Of a stretch of DNA of 53,964 bases, positions 35,601 through 50,600 are shown one piece after another. Position 1 is the first letter of the stretch. Each line of letters starts with the position of its first letter. This DNA is from Blautia sp. (lineage in GTDB: Bacteria; Bacillota; Clostridia; Lachnospirales; Lachnospiraceae). The translations under genes were made by a program, and so were the position numbers. The notes below the pieces were generated by a model, which worked only from the letters and a program-made list of their open reading frames with translations, was not told where the DNA came from and made no database searches. Location: positions 1 through 53,964 of the forward strand of contig JAFWGA010000025.1 in assembly GCA_017515325.1 (NCBI GenBank), written 5' to 3'.

Positions 35601-38600
35601 GAGCAGCACCTCCAATACCGACGATGTCGAATATCCTGACCCGGAAAGGAAATATGTTGCCGGGGAGTCCCTCGCCCTCTCGCTGAATGAGGATGCGGAA
35701 AAAGCGGGAAAGAAGATCTCCTCCGTCAAGGTTTCCTATACCAGCGAAAACGGGCAGACAAAGGAACAGACCCTTTCCTATAAAGACGGAAAGGTAACCA
35801 TCCCCAAGGATGCCAAGGACACAGAGCCCGTGGTACTCACTGTCCAGACAGCCCTCAAGGCGATTGAGCTTCCATCCGCTTCGGCAGAGCTTGAACATGG
35901 TAAGCTTACCTTTACCTCCGCCAGGGCGGATCAGGGTGAGTCGGTAACCGTAAAGGTGGAACCGGAAGCAGGCTACCGCCTGAAGAGCGGTTCAGGGAAA
36001 GCCGGCATCACTGTCGGAAGCAAGACCTGGCAGGTGAAATTCAGACGCAAGGACGATAATACCTATACCTTCGTTTTGCCCCAGGGTATCAGTGAGGAAG
36101 AGATTAACCAGGGAAAGGTCAGCATCAGCTTAAGCGGAACCTTCGAAAAAGGCTGGGCGGATTCTACCCAGGTGGATACCAGCGTAGGCGCCAGCCTGGC
36201 CGTCAACGTGGTTCTTACCGACAACAAGGCTAATATCAAGGGAGGAGACCTGACAGCGAAGGGAGTAACTGTAGCTGCCGGCTCCACTGATAACACAGCT
36301 ACTACGGCGAAGGCCGGCTACAGCAAAGGGCTTACCGGCGTAGCGGGCGGTATTGCTGTCCAGGTGGCAGACTATGACACCCAGGCTCTCATCCGTAAGG
36401 GAGGCAGCAATGCTGCTATCACCACCGACAGCCTGGACGTCAGCGCGACGGGAACCTATCAGTTCGCTGTCACCGGAGATGCCGCGGGTAAGATAGAAGC
36501 CGGAAATACCGGCGTGGGTAGCGGTATTGCGGTAGCTGTCAATGGCGCTGACGCCAAGGCGGGAATTGAAGACGGCGTCAAGGTCAATTACCTGGATGAG
36601 AAGAGCAAAACCTTGACAGCGGTTAAAGTTGACTCCAAAGCCAAGGTAACGGACAAAGTAGAAGCCAAAGCCGGTTCCGCCGGCGGGAAATCGGTTACTC
36701 CTGTAGCAGCGGTAGATGTAATCAGCAGCAGCGCAGTTTCCTATCTGGGAAAAATCGCGGTGGGCAAGGATGCAGAACAGGCTCTGCAGGTGAATGCCAC
36801 TGATGTGACAGCCAGCAACACAGCAACACATAAGGTCTCGGCGGACGCCAGCTCCACAGGCCAGTCAGTATCTCTGGGAGGCGCATTCGCCGTATCCGTG
36901 ATCAGCAACAAAGCGTTGGCAGAGCTCAACAAGAGTATTGTTTCCACCGGTACTCTCAATGTGACAGCCAGCTCCAAGACCACCGCCAATATCACCTCCA
37001 AAGCAGGAGCCAGCGGAGGAGCAAAGGGCAGCTCCGAGCAGGACGGCAGCAAGGGCGGAGCGGATCAAAAGACCGACAGCCTCCTTGGCGGTGTCGGAAA
37101 GCTTGCCGGTAAAACAGGCAAATCCGGCATGATGAAGGATGCCTCCAACCGCCAGCAGGCCCAGACCAGTGAGGGAAGTGTTTCCGCTGCAGCCGGGATG
37201 GTGGTAAACGTCCTGAAGAATTCCTCTGTTGCCCGGATTGCGGACGGCGTCCATATCCGTGACAATCAGAAGACACCGACCCTGAAGGTGAACGTGACCA
37301 GCACAAACCGGACCGAGGCCGGCATCAAGGCAGATGCCAGTGCAACCAAATCCGATATCGGAGTGGGAATCGGCGTGGCCGTAAACGTAGTCACCATCGA
37401 AAACAAGGCTTATTCAGGAAATGGCAAGATGCGTGCCGGTTCCCTGACTGTCAGTGCCCTCATGCCGGAGGCAACGGTCAAGCCCAGCACGATTGATAAG
37501 GTTGAGCCTCAAAACGTCATGGAACAGCAGATCGCCGACGCGGTAAGCGACGCTGTCAACAGCCTGACAAAGTCCATGGGCTTAAGCCAATCCGTCGTGG
37601 GAAGCATTGCCGGAACCTTTGCCGGAACCTTTACCACTTATATCTTAAACAAGACCGGTCTTCAGGAGCTGTTAGGCACAGGTTCCTTCCAGCAGAGGGT
37701 GGCAAAGGCCAGAGCCTTGCTGAACCAGAAGCTGGAAGATTTAGCGAAGCTGCCTCTGACGGTAGCAGAACCCATGCTGACTGCTTTCGAACAGCTTTCG
37801 GATACCGCCGGCATGACTGCCGAGCAATGGAAGCAGATCGTCAATACAGCCATAGGCGAGATCAAGGTAGGGCTTCCTTCCATGCTGAGCGATACCGCAG
37901 GCAAGGTGGTCGGGAAGGTCAAGAACAGCATCATTTCCAACCTGCTTGGGCTGATCAACACCAAGCTCACAGGAGAGACGGAAACAAAGAAAGAAATCGT
38001 CAAGAAGCTGAAAGAAACCGTCAAGACGGCAGCAAAGACAGAGCTGAGTCTTTTGATTGACACAGTCGTAGAGGACTCCCTGTCCAAGCTGACTGCCAGC
38101 GTTCCGGTTCTGACCAAGGAAAACATTGACCTGGTCAGGAAAGCAGTCAAGGAAGATTTTGATCAGCAGTCGGAGAAGATGGCAAACGATCTGGTCGATG
38201 CCTTCAAAGAGCAGGTATTTGACTATGAAAAGGCTCTTGAAGCGGTGCAGAACACCGATTTCAAGTCTGAAGCCGTCACTATGCTTAAAAACGCTCTCAT
38301 CGAAGCGGGAGTGGAGGCAGGAAATACAGCCATTTCCAGCGCGCTTTCCGGTGTCAGGCTGGAGTACTCTCCGGAGGATACCAGTGACAAGCATGTGATC
38401 AGCACTCAGGCTATCTCCGGTGTAGGCGCAAAGGACGTGGGCGTAGCCGGTTCTGTAGCCATTACCGTGCTGAACTCGGATACCAAGGCAGAGGTTGCCT
38501 CCGCAAGCGGATCGGACACTCTAAGCCTGTACACGGCAAGAGGCCTGAATATCGAGGCGCAGGATACCCGCAGGGTGAAAAACGTCGCTTCCGCCGCTCA

Positions 38601-41600
38601 GGATGAATTCGGCGATGCCAACGAGAACGAGGATGCAGCCGCCAAGGAACAGGCCGACGCAGGCAGCGGCGACAGCGCAGACAAGGTTCTGAACCTTTCC
38701 TCCAGCCGTAAGGTCACGGCGAAGCCGGGTGCCAACCTGGCCAGGGATGAGAAGGATCCTTGCATTGTCTGGATCACCTTGGATGAAGGCTATAAGCTTC
38801 CTGTGGGAAGCAAGGTTTCCTTCACCTTCAAAAAGGACGATGGAAAAGAAGCCGTCGGCTACCTGACGGTAAAGGGAAAAGAAGAAAACGGAACCACAAA
38901 GCTTTATATTGATCTGAGGGACAACACGGTCACAGCCTTCAATGAGACGGAAGCCCCCACAGCGGCGGTCGAACAGAAAACGCCCGCTGTATCCAACGCA
39001 GGAACCAATGACGAGTCAGGTGATCCCGCTCCCGCTGTGAGTCCCACTCAGGCTCCTAAGGACAGCGACCCCGCTCCCGCTGTGAGCCCCACTCAGACTC
39101 CCAAGGACAGCGACCCCGCTCCCGTTGTAACGACAACGCCATCTCCGACTCCCATGCCGCTCGAGGGGCTGACCATCAATGTGGTGATCGAGCCGGAGGA
39201 GGATCTCCACGATATTTTTGCCGACAAGATCGTCACAGTCTACACCGATGAAAAGGGAAAGACTGACACAGACAAGGTAGATAAGAAGGCGGTTTCCGTC
39301 ACTGTAGCAAACCGGGATCAGGAGATCAAGGATGGTAAGCTCCAGGCCAAGGCCGGCGATGAAGTCCTGATCACCCTGGACAGAACCAAGACCCCCAAGC
39401 TGGCAGTTCTGGAAGTAACCTACATGGACAACGACGGAAAGGACGGACATCTGGTGCTGAACCAGAAGTCTTCAGGCGAAAACGAGGTTGTCTATGTATT
39501 CACCATGCCCGATGGCAACGTCGATTCCATTCAGCTCCAGTTTGCTGATGACCCGGATGGGGAATCCAAAAAAGAAACAAAGGATGAGAACGGCAATTCT
39601 GTTGGCGTAGGGGCTTCCTTCTCTATGATCTACGGTAACGCAGATGTGACCGCGATCATCGGAGAACGTGAAATCAACAGCGCTTACCTGTACATGAATG
39701 CGGTTTCTGACCATAAGGAGGATGTGAATGCCGTTGCCGGCACCGATCCCTTGGCGGGAACAGCGGACAGCGAGGACAATCCTACCAAGGATTTCGCTCT
39801 TGACGCAGCAGTTGCCCTGAATATCCTGGATAATTCCGTAAAGGTAGAAAAAGGACCCAATGAGGCAGAAGACAAGATCGACCGAAACGATGGTAAACTG
39901 GTTCTGGAAACCGGTATCCCGATCACGGACAAGACGGAAGATATGAAGCTGAATTTTGGCGACGTCCAGATGACAGCCAGCGAAAACTCCATCACCGATA
40001 CCCACGCCAGCGGGTTTGCTGTGGGAAATTTCACTGCCGTAGGCGCGGCGGTAGCCGTCAACTTGTCTACGACCGATCTGGATGTAAACCTCTACAACGG
40101 AACCTATGCGGAAGGCAGCATCAGGATCAGTGCCGACAGCCATTCTGAGGACAATACAAAGGCCTTTGCTACAGCGGTTGGCGCAGACATCCAGCGTAAC
40201 CTGAACAAGATGAACAAGAAGCTGGAGGAAGGAACCGATACGGCAAACAAGGTTTTGGACGGTTCCTACTTCAATGAAAAGAAGGAAGAAGACGACAAGA
40301 ACAAAAATGCCGATAACAGCAACAATAAGACGGCATCCATGATCAACAATCGTCTGAACGAGAAGAACAGTACAAAGGAAGAAGGAAAGAAGGGCGACGA
40401 AGCCGGAAACAGCATGTCCCTTTCCACCAACGTCCTGCGCAACCAGAATGTCACTGCCGATACCGGCTCCGGCACCAAGGATGCCAAAGACGAAGCAGGA
40501 AAAGAGATCAAGGAAGCCACCGGCCAGGATATCACCGGCCAGAAGACCGAGGATGAGGACAGCAAGTTCCAGGTTGCCGCGGCGGTCGGCGTGACGGTAG
40601 CCAGCCATAAAGCCAAGGTAAAGGTGAACAACTATGTCTTTGCCGAAAAAGACATTTCCATCACCTCCGATAATACCGGCAACTTCAGCACCCTGGGTAC
40701 CGGAGCAGCCATGTCCCTGGCAAAGAACGCGAATTCCATCGCTGCCGGCGTAGCTGTCAGTGTGAATGAGAATACAGCGAAGGTTGATATTGCCAAGAAC
40801 CTGGTAGCAAAGGAAGGCGATCTCACCCTTGCCGCCAACCTGACCCAGAATATGGACGGAGACTACCGCGGAAAGCTTGCAGCCCAGGCTTTGGCAGGCT
40901 CAGTTTCCGGAGAGGATTCCAAGGCTTCCATCGCGGGAGCTGTAGCGGTTGTCGTCAGCTCTGCGGAATCCACCGTGGACATTGCGTCCGGAACAGGTAA
41001 GGAAAATACCGATACAACAGAAATCAGAGGAATCCGCGGCAAGAAGGTCTCGATCACCGCTGCAGACAAGTCTAAGCTGGCGGTACGGGCAGGCGGTGTT
41101 TCTGTTTCCAAGGGCTCCAAGGTAGGCATGGGTCTTTCCGCCGCGGCGATCAAGAGCAACAATACGGTCCGGGCCAGCATCGGTGACTATGCTCACATTA
41201 CCGCCAATGAACTGGAACTCTCCGCAAAGAAGCTTGGCGTCAGCTATGACGATTACGAGAGCCAGGTATCCTTCCAGGATCTGATCACGGATTCCAGCGA
41301 TCTGTCGGAGGAAGAGCGCTCCCAGGCTGAAACCGGCCTGATTGACCTGCATAAAGGCGAGGACGACAAGAGCTACTCCATCAATGTCAACATGAACAGC
41401 GAAGACCTGCTCAAAGGCTTTGATGCCCTGAACTTCCTTTCCTCTCAGAATTACTATGCGGAAGCGGTTTCCGGTTCCGTTATGACAGGCGGCACAGGCA
41501 AGAGCAAGCTTTCCGCTGCAGGCTCCTTTGCCGTTGTGGATTTCGGAAATGATGTGAGGGCAAGCCTGGGCGACCATGCTTTGGTAGTCCTGTCCCAGGA

Positions 41601-44600
41601 TGACCAGCATACCGGCTCCATGAACATCGATGCCTCCTCCGATAGCAACGCCCGCATCATCGCCGGCGCCTTGAGCGTGGCTCCTTCCAAATACAGCGGC
41701 GGCCTTACCGTAGCTTATTTAGGGGATGAAGACAAGGTGACGGCCAGCACCGGAGCAGACGCGGATATCTCCGTATCCGGTGATTTCAGCCAGAAGGCAA
41801 AGGCAGACGCAGATACCCAGCTCTTTACCATTGCGGCGGCAGCAGGCACCTCATCCGGCAGTAAGGCTATGGGCGGCGCTGTCAATGTCGTTGTGGCAAA
41901 GAATGAAGCACAAAGTACCATGGGCAACGGTTCCAGGGTATCCGCAACCAACAATGTGAAGATCGGAACGGACACACAGATGGATCTGACCCTCGTGTCC
42001 GTGAGCGCAAACGGTGCAGGCGGGACAGCCGCCGGCGGTACGGTGGATGTCATCGTGAACAGCGCATCCTCCCAGACAAAGCTTGGCGACAATGTGAGCC
42101 TTGATGCCGGAAAAGACGCGATCCTTACTGCCATGATGAAAGAAGACCTGATTTCCGGTATTGCCTCTGCCTCCGCAACAGTCGGTGGATCCGGCAGTGC
42201 TGTTGCCGGAACTCTCAGTACTCTGATCACCCGGTCAAAGGCAAATGTTGACGGGGGAGAAAACCTGAAGATCAAGGCAGGACGGGACGTCAGATTCCTG
42301 GCTGATTCCGATTCCAGGCTGGTCAATGCTATGCTCTCCGCTTCCGGTTCGACCGGCGGGGCGGCAGTCGGCGCTGCGGTTGGCGTCAATGTATACCGCC
42401 GCGAAGCCCAGGTCAGATTAAAGGGCAGCGAGACATTGGCAGATCAACCGGATATCCAGGCAGAAAGGGATGTTATCTCCCGGGCAAATGCCAAAGATAC
42501 CACTGTCACAGCAGGTCTGGCCGCAGCCGCGGGTACAGGAACGGGAGTATCCGGCAATATCCAGGTAACGGTAGGCAAGAGCCAGGTAAATAACACCATT
42601 GACGGCGCGACTCGGGTAAAGGCTGGCGGCAATGCAGTCTTTAGTTCAGGCCTGAAGGATTTCTTTGTGGATGCGGCCGGTTCTATTGCCGTTTCCGGAG
42701 GTTCGGCGGGTGTCGGGGCAGCCGCGGTCACCGTCGTGAAAAACAATACCGTGACTACGGATTTGGGAAGATCCTATGTCCACGCTGACGGATTGACTCC
42801 GGCCACGAAAATCCAGGGTCTCAACGTCAAGGGCATTTTTGTCGGTGCTTATGCAAAGGCTACCCAATTCATCGCGGCAGCAGGAGTAGGTGTGGGTTCC
42901 GGTTCCGGTATTACCGGTGTGGTGGTGACAGATGTTTCCAGCAATACCGTGAAAGCCATTACGACCGACGCCGTATTGGACGCATACCAAGAAGGCTCCG
43001 GGAAGGATTCAGAAGTCAGGGTAAAGGCCAAGGATGATACGAAGCAGACCCTGCTGGCAGGCGGCTTGAACGCAGGCGCTACTGCAGGAGTAGGGGCTTC
43101 TGTCGTGACCCTCGTTTCCGGCAAGACCGTGGAAGCGCTTTCCGGTGTGGCAAAAGCGACAAAGAATGTGGATGTTACCGCCGAAAACGAGGATAAGGTC
43201 ACCATGGTGGCGGTATCCGCAGGTGGTGCAGGAACAGCGGCAGTAGAGGTAGGCGCTGCGGTTCAGGTTCTCAAGAGCAAGGTAAATGCGACTCTGGCCA
43301 AGGAGGCACATGCCGGCACCGGCAGCGTGACCGTGTTTGCCAACAATTATACCAAGCTTGTGAACGCGGCAGTGACTGCGGCGGGAGCAGGCGCAGCGGC
43401 AGTGACGCCTACTGCGGCAGTGACCTACTTCAAGGGTGAGTCCAAAGCCCTGCTGGAGAACGGAACAAAGGTAGACTTCGATGCCTCTGAATCAAATCAG
43501 GGTCGGGCTCTGAATATCAGAGCGGCTTCAACAAAGGATATTGACATCTACTCCATCGGTGCGGCAGCCGGCGGCACAGCCGGTGTTTCCGGAACGGCAA
43601 ATATCCTGGTGGCAGGCGATACCACCAGCGCGGTTTCCGGCCAAGGCACGGATGTGACCATGCCCGGCGAGATTGACATGAATGTCACCGCGGACGGGAG
43701 ATACAAGGTCCGTTCCGCCAGTGCGGCAATCGGCGTAGGCGGCGTGGCAGGTGTAGCCGTGAATGCGGTGGTCAGTGTCCTCAAGGATACCGCCCTTGCC
43801 CAGCAAAACGGCAAGACAGATACCAAGGGAAAGGTCAATGTCAGTGCCAACGCAGCCCGGGATGTGATCAGCCAAGGCCTGACTCTTGCCGGCGGCGGCG
43901 TGGCTGGCGTAGGTGTTACGGTGCTGGTACTGGCTGCGGGCAGCAAGATGACTGACGATGCAGCCAATATGCTGGCTTACGGGAATTCCGGTTCGGATGA
44001 AGGTGATGACGAAAAAGATACTGTCAGGGCCGACAAGACCTTTGACGCGGATACCTTCTTAAAGCAGGCGTCGGCACAGGGAGCGGACACTTCCGATCTC
44101 GACAGCCTTAAGGACGATATCTCCGGCAACGGCCAGAAGGATTCCGAGAATTCTGTCGGTTCCGAGAAACAAAAGGACGAAGACGGGAAAGCGGTTTACG
44201 GCTTTGATGCCGACTCCGGCTACCGCAGCAATGATTTCAGCAACAACAGCTATAAGGATGAGGGAGAGAAGCAGCGCGGCGAGGATATGAAGGCATCCGA
44301 ATCCAGTGATGTCACAAAGGCCAAGAGCCTTGGCACCTATACGTATAAGGATACCTACAAGGATGCCGTGACTGCAGAGATTACCAAAACGGCGGATATC
44401 ACGGCGGGCAGCGTAGATGTGCTTGCTTCCCAGCCTACCAAGGCAGATCTCTTCGGCGCGAACGTAGCCGTCGGCGGAGTAGCCGGTGTCGGTGTTTCGA
44501 CTGCGGTTGCCGTTCTCCACAGCAATGTGTTCGCCAGCTCTGCCGGCAAACTGAATGTGGAACGCGATGTGAATATCAAGGCCAGCTCCACGTCAGAGGA

Positions 44601-47600
44601 TGTCGATGCCTCCTCCAATCAGGACGAGCAAAAGAGGATGGATGCCCTTACTCAGGGCGAGAATGGCCTGGGCAAGGATCTGACCACAAAACTCAATCCC
44701 ACCCAGCGTTCCATCCGTGCCATTGCCCTGACAGCCTCCGGCGGCTTTGTCGGCGTAGGCGTTTCCGTGGCAGTCGTGAAGCATGACAATGTCACGAAAG
44801 CAAACCTGGGCGGCACCGTTTCCCATGCAGAAAACATCCATGTGGCAGGTGAAGCGAAGTATGACAACGTCATGGCCGCGACTCTGGCGGCATCTGCCGG
44901 CGCAGTCGCGACGAATGCCTCTGTCGCCGTAACCACCGCCAATGGAGACCTTTCCTCTACCATCGACCAAACAGCCGATATCAAGGCCTTCGGTGACGAC
45001 AAGCATATCAATGTCTCTACAAACGCCAAAGTAAATGCCAACGCCATTGCCGCGACAGCAGGCGCAGGCCTGGCGGCAGTAAACGGCGGTGTTGCCGTAG
45101 CTGCCAACCGGTTAAAGCAGAATACCGAAATCTTTAAGGGAGCCAGGATTGAAAAGACCGGAAATGGAAACATTACCGTAAAGGCAGATTCCCACACCGG
45201 CTCCAACGCTTATCTGCTGGCAGTCGGAGCAGGTGGTGTGGCAGCAAATATGTCAGCGGCTGCTACCATCACGGATACACAGGTAAATACAGGCGTCGGC
45301 CTTTCCGGTTCCGGCAAGGGGTATATTATTAACAAAAATGGCAGGCTGGATGTAGGAAACAGTGTCTATTCCTATGCTGAGCCTGAGATGTATTCCTTCT
45401 CAGAAGGATTAGGCGCCGTCAACAGCTCTGTCCTGATCGCCCTGAACAATTCAAAGGCAAAGGCATCAGTGGCAGGAGCAGATCTGACCCTTGGCGATCT
45501 GGCCATCAATTCTGACCTCGCCGCCAAAGGGATCTCCAAGATTACCTCCGTCAGCGGAGGCGGATTAGCGGCCGGCATTTCTGTCAACTATGTTGATCTG
45601 AATGCCCAGAATACGGCAGAGCTGGATACGAGCGATGCCTTGATCAAGATAACCAAAGACCTTAGCGTGACTACCGGCAAAGGAAAGAATGACTACTCTT
45701 ATGCGGAGACCGAGACAAGATCGGGAACCGTAGGAATCCTGTCTGTTGGACACAATTCCGCTATTTCCAGAAACCGTACCAGTAATACGGCACAGATCAC
45801 AGGAAACAAGGAGCTTACCATAGGCGGCAGCCTGACTCTGGCGGCAAACCAGACAGCATCCTCTGAAGCAAATGTTGCCGCTTCTTCGGCGGGCTTAGGG
45901 AGTATCGCGGCTTCCACAGGCATAGCCCTGAACGAGGCGAAGGTGTATACAAGGCTGGAGCTTCCGGCTATCCATGTGGGCTCTCTGGAGATGGCAAATC
46001 TGATGAAGGCAGCCACCAACAGCACTCTGATCAACGGAACCGGCGCCCTGCTTGATGTGACAGCCAATGTAGCCGTGGCTTATGGCCGAAGCGTTTCCTC
46101 CATGGAGGCGAAGGTCACAAAAGCTTCCAAAGCAGAGAATGGCCTTTCCATGAAGAATGATGCCACCGACCTGGTCAGGGCGTCTGTCAAGGACGGAAAT
46201 ATCGTTGGCGCAAAAGGAATCAGCGCAACGGCTATGATCGCAGCCGCCTACGGCCAGGATAAATTCCTGACCTATCTGAATCTGCTTGGATCCAGGAGTA
46301 ACAAAGACGCCTTTGATACCGGAAATGGCAGCGTGGATCTGAACACCGATTACACTTCCCGGGTGGCTGCGGATGTTATGCCTTCCCTGGGCGGTGTCAG
46401 CCTTGGCTCTGTGGATGTCAACGCGGCAATTGCCAAGTCAACCGTAAACGCGGATACCATACTGACCGGCAATACCCTTCTTCGGGCAAAGGATGTCAAC
46501 GTCAGGACGCAGGGTACCAGCACCGTGGACGCAAAGGTGAACACTCCCATCGCGGAATTGAGCGCCCTGAAGGTGAACGTCAACGTGGTAAATGCCCTGC
46601 TCAAGACCAAGCAGCAGGCCAGTGTTGAGAGCTCTGACATGCTGCAGATCGACAGCACAGGTGAGGTCAATATTATCTCCCGTCTCAATGAAGATGTGGA
46701 TTATGCCGCAAAAGCTAGCCTGGGTGGCAACGGTGGCGGAACACTTTCAGCCAGCTTAGGTAAGGTAAAGGCCAACTATGCCCTTGCGGACGCGGATGCC
46801 AGTGTGATCGCAAGATCTTATGCTGTCTCGACCATGAATGATGCCAGCAGCCTGAACATCAAGACCATCGGGAAGTCCACGGCAAAGGCCAACGTCGGCT
46901 CGTCAGGCGGTGTTTCCGGTCTCAGCGTGGGCGTGAATGTGGTCAAAGCCAAGGCCAGCGGCCGCTTCCAGACTTACCTGAGCCATCCCTCCAGCTCCAA
47001 GGTTAAGAACATCAACGTCGTAACTGCTTACCAGGCTTACGCGGATGCCCTTGGCGGTGTTTCCGAAAAGGGTATAGGCAACTTCTCCGTTGGTCTTCTG
47101 ACGGTGGATGTGAATACGGCGGATGCTACAGTAAATACCGATGCCCAGGCTTACATCGACAATGAAGGCCATACCCGTACCATTGAAAGCCTGAAGGGCG
47201 ATGTATTCGTAGCGGTCAAGGGCGCGGTGGTAAGGGCAAACGCTGAAATCGGTTCAGCTAAGCTTGCCGGAGGCCTGAACGTCGTCGCCAACAAGGTGAC
47301 TGCCAGCCAGACCGCCAGCCAGACCGCTTACATTGCCGATACGGTCTTCCAAAATGCCTCTGGCAGGAACATTACCGTGAAGTCTGTCCTCAGCGAGGCA
47401 AAGGAATTCCATGAACCCAAGGTAGTACAGAAAATTGAAGACCTGAAATCAGAAGTAACTTCTTTGGAACGAAGAGCCGACAAAGAAGATGTCAGAATTG
47501 CCAAGATGGCAGCGGATGTGGATCGCCAGATTGCAGCGATTGAACAGGAAAAGGAGAAATGCCGTCAGGAACTGGCTCAGAAGGTCAACGCCATAAACAG

Positions 47601-50600
47601 TCAGATTGCCGCAAAGGAAAAGGAATATGATAAAACCAAATGGTATAACTTCGTCAAGCTGCTCAGTCTCAAGTCGGATATCAACGACCTGAAGGACGAG
47701 CGTTCCTATGTTAATTCACAGGCGAATTTGCGTATTGCCTCTCTTACCGCACAGCAGAACAGCCTGCGATCTCAGATTGATCAGGCCAAGGCCGAAAAGA
47801 ATCGCATTTTGGCCCAGAAGAACCAGGTACTGGCTCAGATCAACAAGCTGAATGCCTGGATGTCTTCGAATGAGGACAGCTTAGACGGCCTTGGTATCAG
47901 CAATGTCATGCCATCAGTCAACGAGGCAAAGGTCAAGGTAGGCGGCACCGGCGGAGCCAGCCTGATCAAAGCGGTTGCCAATATCGGTTCTGCCCTGACA
48001 AATGCTACGCTTAGCAGTCGATTCATCAGAACACAGGCAGGCGGGGCAAACGTAAACGTAGATACCCTCATGCAAAACACCAAGGCCACCGCAGAGGTAA
48101 CCAACGAAGGCGGTCTTGAACTGGCTGGTGTGGGGACAACGGAAATCTCCTCCGATGCGGCAGGTGTCCTGACCGCCGGCATAGAAGCTGGCAACACGGT
48201 GATCCAGGCTGGCGATGTCAATGTACGTACCAGCTACGATGTGGCTTCTGATTCTACCGTGAAAACTCTGGGCAACCAGATATCGGGATTCCAAACAAAG
48301 CTGAATCTGGCGGATTCCCATACCAGGGTAAAAGCTGCCTCCCGCTATTCCGCTGAAAAGGGTGAACTCCATGCCAGGAATATCAATATCACCCTAGACG
48401 GCAGCATAGACTCCCATGCAGCCGCAAAGACACCGGAGTGGAACATCGGCATAGGCAAAATTTCGGCCTCTCAGGCCAAGGCCACGGCGGATGCCACGCA
48501 GGAGGCTGGGATTTCTACCAATGGCAGCATGACAGCCACGGGCAATATCAATGTGCTCAGCACAGTGAGGAAGGCTTCCGCTCATTCTGAGGCAGGAAGC
48601 GCAGCCAAGGGCGGAGACATAGGATTTTTCTCTGCTGCCGCCAACAAGGCCGAAAGTCTGGAGGCAGTTAAGAGCCGGGCAGTCATTACCGGACTCAATA
48701 CCCCCAGCATCACAGCCGGGAACAGCCTGACGGTTGACACTCATGTGGACGGCAACGGGACAGTGGCAAAGGCGGCCACCAACGGAGCCGGCGGAAGCCT
48801 GAACATTGCTACCCTGGGCAGCTTAGAGGCGGTATCCCAGACCAAGGATGACTTTGCCGTATCTGTGGATGGCGTCAGTCTGAAGACAGAGAAGGGCGAC
48901 ATCACCCTTAACGCGAAGCTTAAGGCAGATTCCCAGGCCGTGGGAACGGCGCCGGGAGGACTTTCTGGTGCAAATGGGACTTTCTCCAATATGACAGCCT
49001 ACATCGGCACGAAAAATGGGGAAAGCCAGGTTTCCAAGGTTTTGGTGGGAAAAAATGCAACGATCAACGCGGCAGGATCTCTGACCATGAAGGCGGAGAA
49101 TCTGACCTCCGTAAAGGCTGAGCTGCAGCCGAGGAAGAGTCCTTCCCTGGCATCCGGATCGGTATCCCTTCAGGAATCCTACACCAATAAGGAAACTGAG
49201 GTCAACGTAGGAAGCAAGGCTTCCCTGAAGGCAGGCAATGATCTGCGTCTTAGCCTTACGGACAAGCTGCAGGCCACTTCCGAGGTAGAATCAGAGATCC
49301 TGTCCCTGGCTCTTGCCTTGGATAAGATGAAAGGCTTCAATAAAGCTGTCACCTCAAACAAGATTCACATTGGAAACGAAGCCAGCTTAACCTCATCCCA
49401 GGGAAATGTTGATATCCAGGCGATTTCCGATGCCACCCAGACTGCCAGTATGATTCTGGAGGGAAATTTCTCTCTCATAGGAAACGGACAGTGGGTGGAA
49501 GCAACGAATGGCCTCTCAAGGGAAAGTGAGATTGCCTTTGGGGATAAAGTCCAGGTGAAGGCCGGCAAGGGAATCTCGGTTTATAACCGGGCCGGAAATG
49601 AGGACCATATCACTACCACTACAAAGGCAGACGGGAAAGCCGTGACCACGTCAGTTGCCAAAACCAGATCGACGACGGATTACTCCTCCCTGGCAATCAT
49701 AAGGGTAGGACAGGGAGCTTCGTTTATCGCGAATGACAACCTGAAGCTCTTGAGCGAGGGTTCCATCGGTGAAATGAAGACCAGCGCTAATGCTTATAAC
49801 CTTGCTGTTTCGGTTGATCCTGAAGCTTTAGCCACTGCCAATATTAAAGACTATGCCCAGGTACTGATCAATCCGAATACCGGTTTGAAAGTAAAACTGG
49901 AGAGCTCTAAGGCAGATGTCGTCATCCACGCGAATTCCGACAAGATGCAGGTGGAAACGATGGCGGATTCCCATGGAGGGTCAATCAGAGGCTCATCCAC
50001 GGCTAAGGCCTACAATAATCTGGATATCTATAAGAAGATCTATCTGGATAACACAAATGTAACCGCAAAGAAAAACATTTCCATCCGTGCTTACAATACG
50101 GACGTAAAAGATCGGAATTCGATCAAGGCCACCTCCAATACCACCCTGACAGCGAATTACGGTGACATGTATTCGCATGCTGTCAACAGCGGTAGTGTTA
50201 AGAACGAGATCCGGTCCAAGACTGGCGAGGGCGGCTACAACGTTTCCCTGAATGCCAAGAAGAAAGTCGAAAAGAAGGCGGAGAACTACAACCAAAATAC
50301 GACCTTCCGCGGAAATGGCGAGACAGTATGGGGACCCTTATCCCTCTTTGTCAAGTCTCATGAAAAGTACGGGAATGCATTTATCAACAGCAAGCAGAAC
50401 GATTTGCTGAAGGGAAAGGATTATACAAAGAGTAAGGAAACTACAATCTTGACCTTACATATCAGTAATAAGGATTTCGCGGATTACACCTGGGAGAATA
50501 TCAAGAATGGGAAATTCCTGGAACAAATCGAAAAATCCTTTACAACCCTCGGCATGGATATGTATGAATGGGCAAAAAGTGCTATCAGCACCCTCAGTGA

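Noticed and set aside
39472-40608. 378-codon minus-strand frame (and many other long ones) inside the giant gene
   Set aside because: Shadow of codon bias in the sense gene; no family motif and no upstream signals.
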